Of a stretch of 64,000 nt of DNA, positions 1 to 12,724 are shown piece by piece. The DNA lies in contig NW_020170392.1 of NCBI RefSeq assembly GCF_000524195.1, positions 1,499,130 through 1,563,129 on the forward strand, read 5' to 3'. Position 1 is the first letter of the stretch. The number at the start of each line of letters is the position of its first letter. Made by a program: the position numbers and the translations under genes. This DNA comes from Echinococcus granulosus. Taxonomy: Eukaryota > Platyhelminthes > Cestoda > Cyclophyllidea > Taeniidae. The notes under the pieces are model-generated. The model had not been told where the DNA came from and searched no databases. It worked only from the letters and a program-made list of their open reading frames with translations.

Positions 1-2300
1 TTTGTCTCAAGATTGATTGAAATCGCGATGTTTTCAAGGTTTCCAGCCAGATCTTTATAGTTGTTCTAGGTTTTCTTTTTGACAGGCATTAGACCCTCTG
101 TACTTCTTATAAAATCTCTCTTGTCGAAACTATGAATGGCGTACGGATTTCCCTGTGAGGTTGGGAATTCGATTTATTATTTTTAGTACCTGGGACTGCT
201 CTAGGACATTGTGAGTTTTTGCGTTTGGGTTTAGTAAGGCAACATAGGTTTTATTTCTCATTTTTTGTCCTGTGAGCATCTTTGACGGTGTTATTTCAGT
301 GCGCTGACTGTAGCCCTATACGAAAGAAATCACCGTCCATTGCATCAAACCCAACTTTGTGGTTATTCATTTCTATTGAAAGATCTCAGTAGTGCAATTA
401 GAGTGTGAGTTGTTCTATTCGCCTTTCCGTCGCCCTGAGGACTTTGAGATGTCTTAATTGTTTCAGAAATCCTGGAAGCATTGTTTTTTTTTTCTAAAAT
501 ATCGGTTTTTGATATAAGCGCCTTGATCGCTTTGTACCGTTTGAACAACTTTATTGATAAATTCACTGATTAAAGAGCATAAGGAATACAATTTGGCACT
601 TGTGTCTCCCTGGATTATGCCTCAGCCCTAGCCGAAATTATACACTGATTTCCTCTTTTTGTGATCGTTGGAGGACCCGAGGTGTCAATGCCTATTCTTC
701 TTTGAGGAACCTGTGAACATGGCCCAAAGTGCTGCAGTCATCGTAATGTGAGGTCGTTAGAATTGTCTGCAAGCGGCGCAGCCCCTGCGGGAATCAAGTG
801 CATCTTGAGTGAGAAAAGGCCACCAGTACATTTTGCTCGAGGCATCTAGTATCTCTATTTTTCCTTAGATGGCCCAATTGCCCGTGTAACTTTTGGAAAA
901 ATGCCTTCACTAATGAGTCTGGGATCATTACGTGCTTAAAGGCTCCAACTTAATCTTATTACAACAGACATTTGTCCTCTATGGATAGAATCGACCATGC
1001 TGTCTATGTCCGTCTAGCCACCTTGGTTGACGAGGTCATCTCCTTCGCTGTAGGTTTGCAAGAGGATGCAACGAACCTCTCGTACATCAGACCCGTATTT
1101 CTCCACCGTAATTCAGTGGATTAGGTCAAAAATATAATATTCGCGGAAGTTCTGTCGAGTCGCGCGAGGCATCTGCTCTGCTATGTGTATTCCCTTTCGC
1201 GTACTGTACTGTAAAACCTTATCTCTGCTATTCCTCAGTTGCTTTCAACCGAGTAATCCACTGATGATTCTTTTTTACTACGAACCAAGCGTTATCAGGT
1301 AATGCCTGAAGTGTGTAACCATTGTGGAGATAGTGAACAGCTCACGTAGCGTCGCAACGTCTGTCACTTTTTTGGTTGAGTCTGGTACTCGAGTAGGCAG
1401 TGGCGCGTTCTCCTCCTGCCTTGTTTGTACATTTGTGCAAATAAACCTCGCACGACCGCACCACTAGTGTCAGGACACAGGACGGATGGTGGAGCACTTG
1501 GTTCGGAATCAGGTATAGCTAGAATGGGTGTGGAGTAGAGCATTCGATTAAATTATTTGAACGCTTCACCATAATCTTCTTTCTTCTTAGAAAACTTTTA
1601 TGCTTGCTTTCCCATCAACTCATGCGGCTGACTTACGGTCTTGGGAAGACTTTTAAGGATACGCCTGTACTGACCTGCCAAACCTAGGAAATTATGACGT
1701 CTCGTCTAACTGGTTACTGCTAGTTAGTCATGGTCCTCACTTGCTTTGTGCAGTCTTCGGTAACCGCCATCCAATTTAATGAGACAGTATTTCTTAAATC
1801 GCTGACCAAGAGCTGGAAAAATTAAAATTTCTTCGATTTGGGGTCAAATTAGCGTCTCATAGGTAGCTAAATACCAGTCTCAGATTGGTGTTATGCTCCC
1901 AAATATCCCCACCGAAGTCAAGTTCGTCATCTAGGTACATTATACTTGGTTTTAGGAATAATCTGATTGATGTGGTTTGTATAAGGCGTTGGAAAGGAGC
2001 CGCTGCATTACAGAGTGAGTAGGATATTGGCTGAAATTAATGAATCCCGTTTGGCGATATGAAAGCTGTCTTCTCTCTGTCTGCTCCTCCACTCCCACTT
2101 GGCAGCATCCTGATTTTAAATCTAGCGCAGAGAGCCAGTTTGAGCTTTGTTGGGTACTTTGCAAATTGTTTACTTGAGGTTGTAAAAAGATTTTATTTTT
2201 TGGTTGCTGAATTTAATTCTTTGTAATTGACATAGCCGAACAGTTCCGTCCTTCTTTACCAGAGCAGCCGCAGAGGCTCACGGTGACTTAGGTGTCTTTA
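1..2300 (-). mobile_element. decayed Ty3/gypsy retrotransposon pol (RT, RNase H end, integrase)
   Basis: Minus-strand pol remnant, read in several frames because of stops and frameshifts. Reverse transcriptase lies at about 2290-1780: a VKKDGT-like motif near 2240-2262, then ALDLKSG with a DREKTAF-like stretch, a NAxAPFQRL-like stretch, and the active-site YLDD near 1930-1945 followed by GGDIWEHNTNLRLVF. The end of RNase H is recognisable near 1150-1200 (KGNTHSRADAS, like the usual HSNADALSR). Integrase follows at lower coordinates: MYWWPFL with a CAAC zinc-binding pair near 780-840, and a core-like VQSDQGAYI near 500-540. The order RT, RNase H, integrase is that of Ty3/gypsy. In-frame stops show that it is dead. 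The 3' end is cut by the window edge. The 5' end (gag/protease) may reach about 3640, but I recognise no domain there. Confidence 0.82.
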
Positions 2301-5300
2301 TGAACTCGCATCTGAAAAACTCGTCTACAAGACGGTTCACATCTTTTAGCGAAGGAGCTAGGACGCGTCTGAGAGCCGCCAGATCTGTCTAGCGTATGCT
2401 TTTCGAGACTGATTCTTCTTAGATGGATTTCTTATTAGGACGACAAATTCGCTTACTCAATCAGTAACACCCATAGTTCTTCCCTCTCCTCGTTGATGGT
2501 ATGAATTATCTGCAAACTCAGGTAGCATGGGCTGTTCAAATGTACCGTTGCGGCTCCAAAAACGACATCGCAAATATCTTCAACACGTTTTTTTCGTTGT
2601 CACTGCTGCTTTATTGTCCTAGTGGGTGAAAAAATATGTCTTCTGCAATTTAGGCTTGCTTTGGTGCTACGTGGAAAAGCCGCCTCAAGAATCACATTCG
2701 AACCCAATTTCACCATCCAGGTTTACTGGCCTGTGCTAACATAAAGTGATGTATAGCCTTTTACTGCCTTGTCTTTTTCTTGTGCCTGTTGCTAGCTTGA
2801 TTGGTGGTTATACATGCCTGACCTTCTGGTAGAGGCAGAAAAGCCCTGAGTTACTGCTGACATAGGTCCTCTCAAGGCAACGAGGAAATTGCAAGAATGT
2901 CTTAATAATTTGCCTGAGGCCCGCAAGATTAAATGAGGGCCATTTAGAGGCAGGCAGGGTAGGCGAAAGGAGGACTCAGCTAACTTCAGGGTGAAATGCA
3001 AAGAGTCTTGGTTAAAGAAGGTTGGGTCTGATCAGCCGAAGCGGTTATTAAAACGCAGTGCTCTAGCAAAATCCGGGCGCCTCTTCACAGCGAACTTTAT
3101 ACACTTGCTGAGGGAGTTAGTATCCATGCCATTGAGTTTCCTAACCATAGTATATGGCAGACTCCGTGTCTGAGGCGGCTGTTTAGATATCCTTCAATTC
3201 TAGTTAAGCGTGAGCGACGAAAAGCACGTTTTGCCAATTACTGTAAGTTATTCGCTTACTTTTTGTCTTCTCCATATCTATTTTTTTGATCGATAGCAAG
3301 TTGAGCCGAAGTATTGCAGCAATTTTCAAAATTAGTATTTATGGTTATCACGATCTTAACACTAGCTGAGGAAAGGTTTTGAAGGCCAGTGCGTAGGGGC
3401 CGATGTGTCCTTTGATGTTGGGTGTCTAAACCAAAGTTTGAATCCAGCATTTTCAAGCCCCAATTCAAGATCTATTTTAGCCTTGATTGGGACTCTGGCA
3501 TCAGTGTAAAGGATCCTACGCTTCTCTCCTCCACTTTCGGTTACGTATCCCTGAAATATGGATAGGGTCCTTTTTGGCCAGCAACGTGGAGATTTACAGG
3601 CTATCATCGTTTAAAGGGGGTCGGAGCTCGTTTTTTTCGCAATAAATTAAGTTGGCTTGTAAAAAACCTCGACACTGATTAAAAGATGGCCTGAAAGCTA
3701 TATGCATGGCAGACTACGGTGCAGCCCACTGGAGATGAGGCGTCCTTGTGGTTAAACATATAGATACACAGGGTATCAAACTCTCTACAGTAGGTTGTAG
3801 TAGTGAGAAGTCGTGCTAGTCTCTTGAAATTTCTGTCATCACCCTATTTGACATTGTAATGGAAAAGCAATATGCTTTAAGCTGGCAAAAATTTGGACAT
3901 TTTTATCCTCCAAAATGATTTTAGCCTACTTTTAATAGCACCGGCAATCGAATTCGCTGGATATTTTACTAAATAACTAATCCAAATAGTCAGCATGTTT
4001 TCTTGAAAAAATTTTGTCGAAACTGCATGAATTTTGACGAGTTGTATTAGTCTAGTAAAGAGCACTGAGATAAAGCAAGGCGCCAGAGATGCCTTAAAGT
4101 GGGTAATGAGGCCTACTAATCTCTAAGTAGGTCTACTATGGAGACAGAGAGCAGGTAGGAGTTTGTTAGCACGGAGAGCGTAATAATCTGGCAACAGGAG
4201 ACGAAGCGCCCGTGCAGTCGAACATGCAGCTGAGACATTCTATTACACAGTGGTCTTCAGCGTCATTCATTTTCTTCAGGTACAGTAAAGTCATCTGCGA
4301 GACAGAACTTGAACATCAAACAGCAGTTTTTACCAAGGACACAAGATTTTTCATTTCAGTGATAGTGATAAGCTTTGTGAAATTAGATAGACACATCAAT
4401 TGCTACCTTAAATTTTTAGGGGTAAATTTGTTTTATTATAATTAAGGGTGAAAGATGCATAGCGGGGAGCGAATCATATTTGGAAGGATGTCAGTCTAAA
4501 TGCAAAACCCTTATGTAATAATGTAATGTCGAACGATTTTACGACGTCGCACTCAGTAGTAGTATCACTTTTCTACATTGCTACCAACTCAGTGCTACGC
4601 ATGATTTTTTCCACATTTTCAGACCATGGGTGGTATCAAATCTACCTGCCGGTATTTTTAAATATGTTTATATAAAATTGCAAGTTTTTTGTCAACAATT
4701 TGTTATTCCTTTGAATTCGGTTTCGTGCTGCTAATAGCCATTATGCGGGGTTTGAGATGGGGATAGCTGCTAAAAGACGGTATGATTTCCGTAGTCCTCC
4801 CACTATTAGTGGCCATAACTTCAACCATTCAAATTGGATGCCTTTTCACAAATGATATAAATATCCTCCTTCTAATAAAGTTTCCTAGGCGAAGTGATGA
4901 GTTTATGTAAATTCTGTGTTGACTGCTTAGGAGTGCAGCGTTGATTCATCCCCACCGAATGCTGGTAGGCCTGGGATTGGGCCCATGAATGAAACCAATA
5001 AGAGGGACATATGCTCGTGTTTTTGTCAAGCAAATGGTCCTAAATGCTGTTTATGCGATTCCAAGCATGCATGTATCTGTTTACAGTCAAAACCCTCTAT
5101 GTTGCAGGCCAACCGGCTTACAGCATAGTCTAGTAATATTGAGAAACCGTGTAGGCATATGTCTAATTCAAGTTATAGAACTCGATTAAGTGACTCGTAA
5201 ATCAACTTGTCTCGCAACTATTTTAAGTCAACAACGGTCAAGCATTTCTGTGTACATTGTTTACAGATTAGACACTTTTGTAAAGCTAATTAGGCCTCGT

Positions 5301-5469
5301 TCATTATTTATCAGAAGCAGATAATTAATAACTTATCCATTATTCCCTTGTGCCTTAATAAGCAAGTTAGAATGAGAATACAACGACATTAAAACCATTA
5401 ATGAAAAAACTAGATAAGGTATGTGTAATATTTCGATCATTCATTTTATTCGTCCATTTAATTTCAAGA
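2301..5469. other. unassigned region, possible 5' part of the Ty3/gypsy relic
   Basis: I see no recognisable gene. From 2301 to about 3640 the base composition resembles the neighbouring retrotransposon, so this may be its degraded gag/protease part, but no motif proves it. From 3640 to 5469 there are only short ORFs without family signatures. Confidence 0.4.
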
Positions 5470-6540
5470 GCACCTAAGGACCCGTCATGGTCTCCGCACC
5501 ATACCAGTAACCCTCCATCTCATCTGGATGTCGCTAATGCATACTCAGCCATAGTTTTACATTTTCTTTCGTGTTACAGGAAGTCCTGGGGCGAAACATT
5601 AGCGGTACAGGAAAGCTAACCTTGTGCTAAAGGGCAAATGCCCTAGTTTCAATTCCCAGATGATAAGTCTTAACGTGTCAGAAAGAGGGCATATGCTGAA
5701 GATGAAGGAATTTGTGACGCTCCATGGCAGGAACAAGAACAAATACCTTCGGGAATCATCTCGGTCATCTGTTCTGCAGCAATGTTAACAACGAATGAAA
5801 CGGCATTAGCCATGAACTATCAATAAACGTTTATTATTGAGCTGCCTGCGGTACATGGATGGGATGCCAATTAAGTAAGCAAGCAATATCTCGTCCACCT
5901 CTCCGCTAGCTGGATAGATTCCACATAGATATGACTGGGCAGTACTTAAGTAAAAACAAAGTGACAAGGAGAAACAGACGCAAAATTTTATCCCCAAGAA
6001 GCTATTTTAAACACCGTCCTTTATTAAATTACTCTACTCTCAGGCCAGGGTTCTTGCGACTGGAGATGGGCATGCGTGATGATCTACACATTCTTCCTTC
6101 CTCCAATACTGTTCTTACACAGGATGAAACTCCAAGTTCAGCAGAATTACATAAAGAGCTAAGTGAGGTTTCAGTCGGATGCCTTCTCAGTTGCACGCGA
6201 ATTCAATGACTGGCACGTATGGTTTGTAAGTAGCTTTCTTACAGCACCGAATAAATTGTGGTGGCCAATGCGGGAGGTCTACCTAGGGGAGCACTGGGGA
6301 CGACGCTCAAAAGGAGAGAGGGGCCATGTAAGGGGCCATGTATTACTTTGAATATTTGTTTAACTATTCCTAACGGTTACACAAGCACTTAAGGCTCCGC
6401 CTCTGTACTTCAGCTGGGCTGCGTGACCTCTGGACCATGCCAGTGGTCTCCTATTCCAACTGTATATCAGGAACACATAATTTGCCCCACTATTTTGTCT
6501 TCTTTCGGCTCCAGGGAACTCTAAGGGGACTTAGAGGGGA
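5470..6540 (+). mobile_element. TRIM-like element, copy A (two diverged terminal repeats plus internal region)
   Basis: Two diverged direct copies of the window's commonest repeat bracket a noncoding stretch. The left copy (about 5470-5598) is 5'-truncated; the right copy spans about 6285-6535. Oriented on plus, the left repeat ends in a gcgaaacatt stretch and is followed at 5600-5640 by a segment aligning with the PBS-like segment of copy B (ATTGGTGGCAGTGG there, ATTAGCGGTACAGG here). A purine-rich tract precedes the right repeat (6280-6290). The internal part (about 5640-6250) also aligns with that of copy B on the minus strand. It has no coding capacity, as expected for a terminal-repeat retrotransposon in miniature. 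The reading as TRIM is inference; the two-repeat architecture is seen. Confidence 0.6.
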
Positions 6541-8918
6541 GCTTTTTCATAACTGTGTTTCTTTTGTTTTGGAAAACGATTGTGTTTGCTGGCAGCCGAG
6601 TTTCACAATTTAGATTTAGACGCCAGCTTGCGAAATGAAGTCAATCATTCTTATAATACAATATTCCTGGCACATGGGAAGCAATATTCAGAATGATACA
6701 TTTATTACAATCATAGGTTTTGTTATTAGGTATTTTGCAGAAGGTGAGGAAAAAGTCATTTCAAATCTGTTATTCATAAGCAAAGTAGTTGGCTTTGAAG
6801 AGAGACACTCGCACGCAATGCAAGATAAAGCAGAGCTCCATCATACAAAAGGGATTATAATAAATAAGAGGGAACTGGTACTTGTTCCAATCACCCTAAA
6901 TACGATGAATTTCAAGGCATTCATATAGCTGACAACATGCATACTCCTCCCTCCCTCCGAGTCAGAAGGAGGGAACTAATTGCGCCATCTGATTACTTAT
7001 GAAAAATTGACACTAACAATAGTAACAGCAGTAATTGAATTCCCACGAGTGGTTTTTTAAGTCTGTGATAGTGTACATTAGTTAAAAATGGTTGCGCTTC
7101 AGAGAGCTTCCTTGCATATTTCGTGCACATTTATTTGGTAATTTATGCCAACTTAGATTTTAGTGGAAGCATTGTGGGAAGTGGAGGAGTGAAGGTTAAC
7201 GAAGTCAGAGGTACTGAAATCTGTCAGGGACTCGGGGTAAACAAATGCTATGAGGGATATAATCCAAAGTAAAGCCTTTCAAAAATACAGGCAATTGTAA
7301 GTCAGTACACGTTTTTCCCCATACAGGAAAGCCATCATGAGAAAGAGGGGCGCCTAGTAGCGATCATTACAAATGTAGGATCATATTAGCAGTAAGAAAA
7401 GAAAGTTTAACATTTGGAGAACTTACTGCATTGACACACTGGATCACTTCACCCAGAACGACTCACTTTGGTTAACTAAAATGTACTAATACTCCTAAAT
7501 CTATGCAGTACTTGCATATTTTAATTCAATAACAGAAAAAATCACAACTATGTGCTTTTTGACGGAAATTACTGTCTGAATATGAAGGAAAAGTAACAAC
7601 TAGAGAGTAATCGGAGAATGGATACCATAGAACTGACAATTTTTCACTGTAAAATCTACGGGTATGCTGCACGAAATTCTCCAAAGAAGTTTAAAGTATT
7701 TCGAATCGTAACACCTATTAAGGTAAATACAACTTTAAGAGCAAATTATTACTGACGGTAATGTTCTAAACCCACAAAAACTTCACTGCCATTTTAAAAA
7801 TATGCTGTTTGTTCTCAAACAAAGGTGGATGCTGTCAAAAGTCATAGGTAATTTTTTCATTAAACTGAAAGGCATGGAACAGAACGTAACGTTTCTTCTT
7901 TATTGCGCTTTAAATAGTCTGGATATCTATTCTCGGTATAGTCCCAAAAAATAGCTCGATGTTTGTGAAAATTGCATTTTCTGATGATGAAATTTGCAAC
8001 CTGAATAGCTGTAAGTGCTTACCTTATTCCAAAACAGGTTTGAGATTTTAAAACCCTTTAAAGTGATCGGTATTTACGTTCAGTGATGCTTGATGATGAA
8101 ATGCTTAAGGACGTTTTCACTAAAATCCATCACAGCATAAATGACGCACTGGTTTATATTGTAAATTTGCTATAATGAACAAAATTAAAGAATTCTTTAT
8201 CAAATCAACGACGTAAGGGAGTCATTTGATAAATACACATGAGTCTCACCTGTACAAATTAATAAACCCGATTAAATAAGGCCTACCTGTTTCACCCATT
8301 GTGTATAATTAGCTGACGTGATTACAAATAATGCTTAAGTTTTACGTATTAACTCATTATGGCTCATATAGCAAAATTTTTGGACATGAATACCAAAAAC
8401 ACAATTTTGCATCCTGAGAAAATTGAGCCGTGGTTGATGAGTTGTTCCTGGATAAACAACTCAAATGATGGTATACTGGGGAACCTACTTGGATTCACCA
8501 ATCTAAAAACGACCGCCCGACAGACTATTTTCTTAAACCCAATAAATTCTGGACTTATTGCTATTAAAAGTGAACAGCAACACAGAAATTACTTATTCCA
8601 AATATCATCTTAGTCTACTGATGATCAGTCAGGCAAGCTGTCATACCTTGTCATTCTTTCAAAGAGACGGTGAATAAAGTAAGTTTAAAACAAGGCACTC
8701 ATGATTTTGGAGTCTTCAAGTTACGCATGGCAACGAGCGACAGTACTCGATGTTTCGTAGGAATTCGATGCAACTATTTGTCTAGAACACTTGGACAGCA
8801 ACATGTCAGTTTTAACTACTTCACCCTCAAAATTATCATCCTATCTTACTTTGCATATCCGGTGTCATAATTCTATGGTTACGGAATTGAAATATGCATA
8901 TCATGCTCCACCCCAACT
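6541..8918. other. noncoding stretch, nothing recognised
   Basis: AT-rich sequence with only short ORFs that lack family signatures. No copy of the dispersed repeat was noticed. Confidence 0.5.
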
Positions 8919-8924
8919 TTTATT
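8919..8924 (-). terminator. candidate polyadenylation signal of the GPCR gene
   Basis: Reverse-strand AATAAA about 70 bases downstream of the GPCR stop codon. This is position and hexamer evidence only. Confidence 0.4.
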
Positions 8925-8994
8925 CTCATGTCAAAAATAGCAAAACCATTATTTTCATAATGGGTAAATAAAAACAGTCATTTGGGCTACCCGG

Positions 8995-11554
8995 CTACGT
9001 GACAGCCTCCGTTTGAGCAATATGCAGCGTAGAGGCACGATTCTGGTGAGAACAGTGTCCATACTTTCTCCTGAATAGTCTCAAAGCCGCCTTTCTGAAC
9101 GTGCGTCGAACTAGGCAGTAGACAAAGAAATTACTGCTCAGGTTGATCATGAAGAGGAACCATGCGATGTAGTAGGTGTCTGCCAGGCTGCCCGAAAAAT
9201 CCTTCAATGTGTCAAGGAAGTGGTTAAAGGTTTGGACTACGTTGATCACCGCGGAAGGCAAAGTGAGCACCACAAAACAGAAGGATACAGCCAGGAGTTG
9301 CCTGGTGGTGGAAGAATGTGTGACCGATTGACCGGATCCAGGATGGCCGCCTACACATCCCCCTTGTCCTCCCTCGGCTCCGGGTCGTCGATGGTTGCGG
9401 ATTTTGTGCAGGATGACAGCGTTGCAGGAGCAGATGATGGTAGCGGGAAGGACGGAGAGGAAGAGAACTTCAAAAATGCGGTTGATATTGAGCACTTCGT
9501 TGGGCCGGCAGACAAACTCACCGGTGCCGCAGGGGTCTTGCACCGTCTCAAGGGCGAAAAACCACGGCATATTGATGAGGAGGCTGATTAAGATGGAGAG
9601 AAGAATATGGAATTGGGAGCGTCGGAGGGTGAAACATTTAATGGCGTGCAGAGGCCACACCACCACGATCAGTCGCTCAATAGTAAACATCACCACTGTC
9701 CACGTTGACAGGGTTCGAGAAGTGAATGAGACGAATTCGGTTATCTAAAATTCAGCAATATATCAAAGTACAATGTTATAATACGATGGCTGTTGTTGTT
9801 CTTGTTCGTATTTGGTGCATAAAGTTAAACACACACACAATTGACACAGCTATAAATGACACTTTCTCAGCGTTTCTACAACCGGCGTTTCAAGGTTATC
9901 ACAATCAGTTGCAATTATTGTTTATTTGCATGTTGGGCCTGTCTACTAGTTATTACTGCAGCGCCCTAAGTCTTGCCTGAAGTTGAAAGAAGAGGTAAAC
10001 TATGGCAGAAATGCATTGGCAGCGTGAGGAAGGGCTGAGGAGAGGAGAGGGGGTTACTGGCACGGTTGTTCGTTTAACTCTTGGTTTTGGTAACCCACAA
10101 ATTTGGGCTTCGCCTCTTTACCACCGCCAGGCAGCCTGTCTTATTAGCTATACCAGTAGTCCAAAGGTCTTGTGCATGTCAAATGTATATGTTCTCCTCA
10201 AGCATTATGTCTTCTTTCATCTTTGGGACGGTTTCAGGACGATGCATTGGTGGAAGCTGAAAACGAATCCCACCTTTTAGGATTTGTCCTGATTTCTGTT
10301 GCCAAGTGGTAGACCCTATCGGGGGTGGAAGAAGTACATATGTTTTGGATGGGAAAATCTCTGACGTCCCCTAACAGCATGTCTAAGGTGGCATCCACCT
10401 TCGACAACCACCCCACCTCTCTACTCTTGAGGAGAGCGGCTAAACATTNNNNNNNNNNNNNNNNNNNNNNNNNNNNNNNNNNNNNNNNNNNNNNNNNNNN
10501 NNNNNNNNNNNNNNNNNNNNNNNNNNNNNNNNNNNNNNNNNNNNNNNNTGTTGACTAAAAGGAGCGCCGGGGGCGGCGCTCAAAGGGAAAGAGGGGATAT
10601 GTAATAATTTGGTTGTTTAACTCTAGGTTTTGGTAAAGGGACCACTCCGAGTCTCCGCCATTGTAGTGTGACTTCCAGGCCTTGCCTGTAACCCAATTCC
10701 TTCTGTATGTTAAATATAAATATTCTGCCTAAACACTATGTCTTCTTTCGTCTTTGGAGAAGCCTTGGGGTGCTACAATGCTCCATATTATTTATGCTAC
10801 TTGGAGTGGCACAAAATACAGCTCTAAAATCAGTAAGCCCTAAGCTTTGGGCTCGCTTATTTTAAATGTCTACGTTTGTGTTTAAAAATGAACTTATTTT
10901 TGTTTGATTTAATGGACAAAATTTAGACTTTTGTTACTGATTAAATGAAGTAAAATTCCACTGAGCATCGATCCGAAATAAGATCGTTGATAGAGGATAC
11001 CACTCACTTGGCAAACTCCAGGTTTTGAGAAATAAATGTCAATTGCACTGAATGTTGATCCATATCTAGTCATGAGGTACACTTTGAGAACCATTAAAGG
11101 GTAGAAAGAGCATTGGAAAGCTGTGATTGAAATACAATCAAACACAGCCAAACACCGCAGGTATAAGATGCAAGCCGTCTCCTTAGAGGCTGCGTTTAAC
11201 AGCGTTATTACAAATATGTTGCCTGAAATAAAGCAGCACCACTATATGGCATCCATTTGCACAAACCATATTTTCAAAGTAGATGAAAAGTGGGTTAGAG
11301 AGTTATGGTGTTTCACTTAAATATGCATACCTACAATTCCGACTACAGCAACGACAGGCTGGGCGTAAGTGAGGAAGAGAATGATGTTCTCCGAAGGCTG
11401 TGCATTAGAATGATTTTGAAAGGTACTGTTGTGGCAACTAAATTGTAAAGGCAACAATAGACATGTGTGTTCTAAAATTTTAAACTTACCCTGCAAATTG
11501 CGTTGCTAGTTCAAACATTTCCTTAAAGAAAGGTGAATATCCATTTTGTTCATG
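8995..11554 (-). CDS. rhodopsin-family G protein-coupled receptor, probably peptide-type
   Basis: Four exons on minus: 11554-11490, 11425-11331, 11222-11008 and 9744-8995, all with GT/AG ends and matching phases (374 codons before the stop). TM1 ends with the family GN motif (GIVGNIFVITLL), formed across the 11331/11222 junction. TM2 carries LAVFD. A TM3-side Cys (PGVCQ) closes exon 3, and exon 4 holds TM3 to TM7. The DRY motif is replaced by ERL (TIERLIVVVWP) and NPxxY by SSNFFVY. TM6 reads FCFVVLTLP, and a basic tail follows TM7. The extracellular N-terminus has an NHS glycosylation sequon. The closest feel is to FMRFamide/myosuppressin-like invertebrate peptide receptors, but I cannot name a ligand. 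The first exon opens in frame at a splice acceptor without a leading ATG. The start is therefore either an internal ATG near 11518, an unseen exon, or a spliced-leader AUG. Confidence 0.88.
10020..10778 (+). mobile_element. TRIM-like element, gapped copy 1, inside the GPCR intron
   Basis: Left terminal repeat about 10020-10240, a PBS-like TGGTGGAAG at 10248-10256, a noncoding internal stretch to 10448, a 100-N gap, then a right terminal repeat about 10560-10777 ending GTGCTACA. The right repeat starts with a GC-rich hairpin at 10562-10581 (GAGCGCCG, GGGG loop, CGGCGCTC). Both repeats share a TTTAACTC-GGTTTTGGT block and a TATGTCTTCTTTC block. The stretch from about 10108 to 10448 is nearly identical, in inverted orientation, to 53517-53862. 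There is no coding capacity. Confidence 0.62.
10449..10548. other. assembly gap (100 N)
   Basis: Exactly 100 N, the conventional size for a gap of unknown length. It lies between the internal region and right repeat of gapped copy 1, the same site as the gap at 53417-53516. Confidence 0.99.
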
Positions 11555-11894
11555 CTGAAAAGCAAAGCAGAACAGGTGAAAGGATTTAAGGCAAGTATTC
11601 GGATTCAGCCGATGACTAAATCATTTTAAGGAAAACAAATTAGTGTCACAACCTTTCTATATTCAATATACTCAGGAAATTTCACAAATTTATTTTGAAC
11701 TAAGCAACCCAAAAGACTTTTTTCCTAATTTGAGTGAAAGAGGTCGAAATCCGGTTCAGTAATTGGAAGAAACATCGCTCTTGTCTAAAATGCCACTGCG
11801 AGCTCATTTGCCACTACCGTTGTATCACAAGTATCCAGTCATTCAAACATGTTCTATTATAATACCCAACTATGGTATTACTCTAATTATTTGT

Positions 11895-12072
11895 CCAACC
11901 CGTGGTTTTAGTAATGGATTAGTCAGAGATCCGCCATTGCACCTTGGCCAAGGGGCCTAACCTCAGGCCATGTCAGTAGCCCCCAAGCCCTTGTGTAGGT
12001 CAACAATACATATTCTGCCCTGGCATTATGTCTTCTTTCGCCTTTAAGGAAGTCTCGAAATGCTAAGGTATA
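11895..12072 (+). repeat. solo copy of the TRIM-like terminal repeat
   Basis: Carries the family blocks in order: GGTTTTAGTAA, CCGCCATTG, CATGTCAGTAGCCCC, ATATTCTGCCC, TTATGTCTTCTTTCGCC and AAGTCTCG, without a second repeat nearby. Confidence 0.7.
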
Positions 12073-12724
12073 GTCTAAAAATCCTAATACGAAAATCGAC
12101 TGGGTATCAGGTAGTCCAGTGGTACCTTCAGGACCTACCACTTCAATAAAGAATGCACTTACACGTGAGGAACAATGAAACGTTTTCAAAGTAGGTTCAA
12201 CTATGCTGAGCTTATCTTGACCAAGTTACTTTAGCCGATAAAACACTAAGTCATCTGTTGACTGCATCATCTACTTCCCAATTTTACGACTTTGGAAGCA
12301 TAGAATGGATTCGTTAAATAGATTGAAGCGCAGAAAAAAATGGAAATGGGATTCAATGAGTGTGGAAAATTCCCTCTGTGTGTTTAAGTGGTGCAAACTT
12401 TGAATTCAATACTCGGATAAATGCAAATTGAATTCGCACGATCAAGTGCGCAAATGACATAAATATCTTAAAAGTTAAAAATACTCTTTGTTAAAGCACG
12501 AGCTATTTTCTCCGGTGAAAGCAGAAAATGACAAAAACCATGAATTTAGGAGTGATTGCATTTTGGAAGTGCGTTCACAAATTCGATCGTAGATTATAGG
12601 AAGTAGTGATCTATTAAACTGCTTGCGAAACTTGAAAACTTTTGATCAATTTTAGTCAAACAGTTTTGTAGCGCTATGATTACTAGTGCAGCTCTTCGTT
12701 CTCTTTAAGCGGGTACTGAAGAGC

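Noticed and set aside
5600..5665. tRNA-like piece with a B-box-like GTTTCAATTCCC, suggesting a SINE head
   Set aside because: No convincing A box or cloverleaf, and the same place in copy B keeps no B box; it aligns better as the segment following a terminal repeat.
9220..9591. 123-codon plus ORF across the GPCR exon
   Set aside because: Antisense shadow of the GC-richer receptor exon; the minus frame carries the TM motifs.
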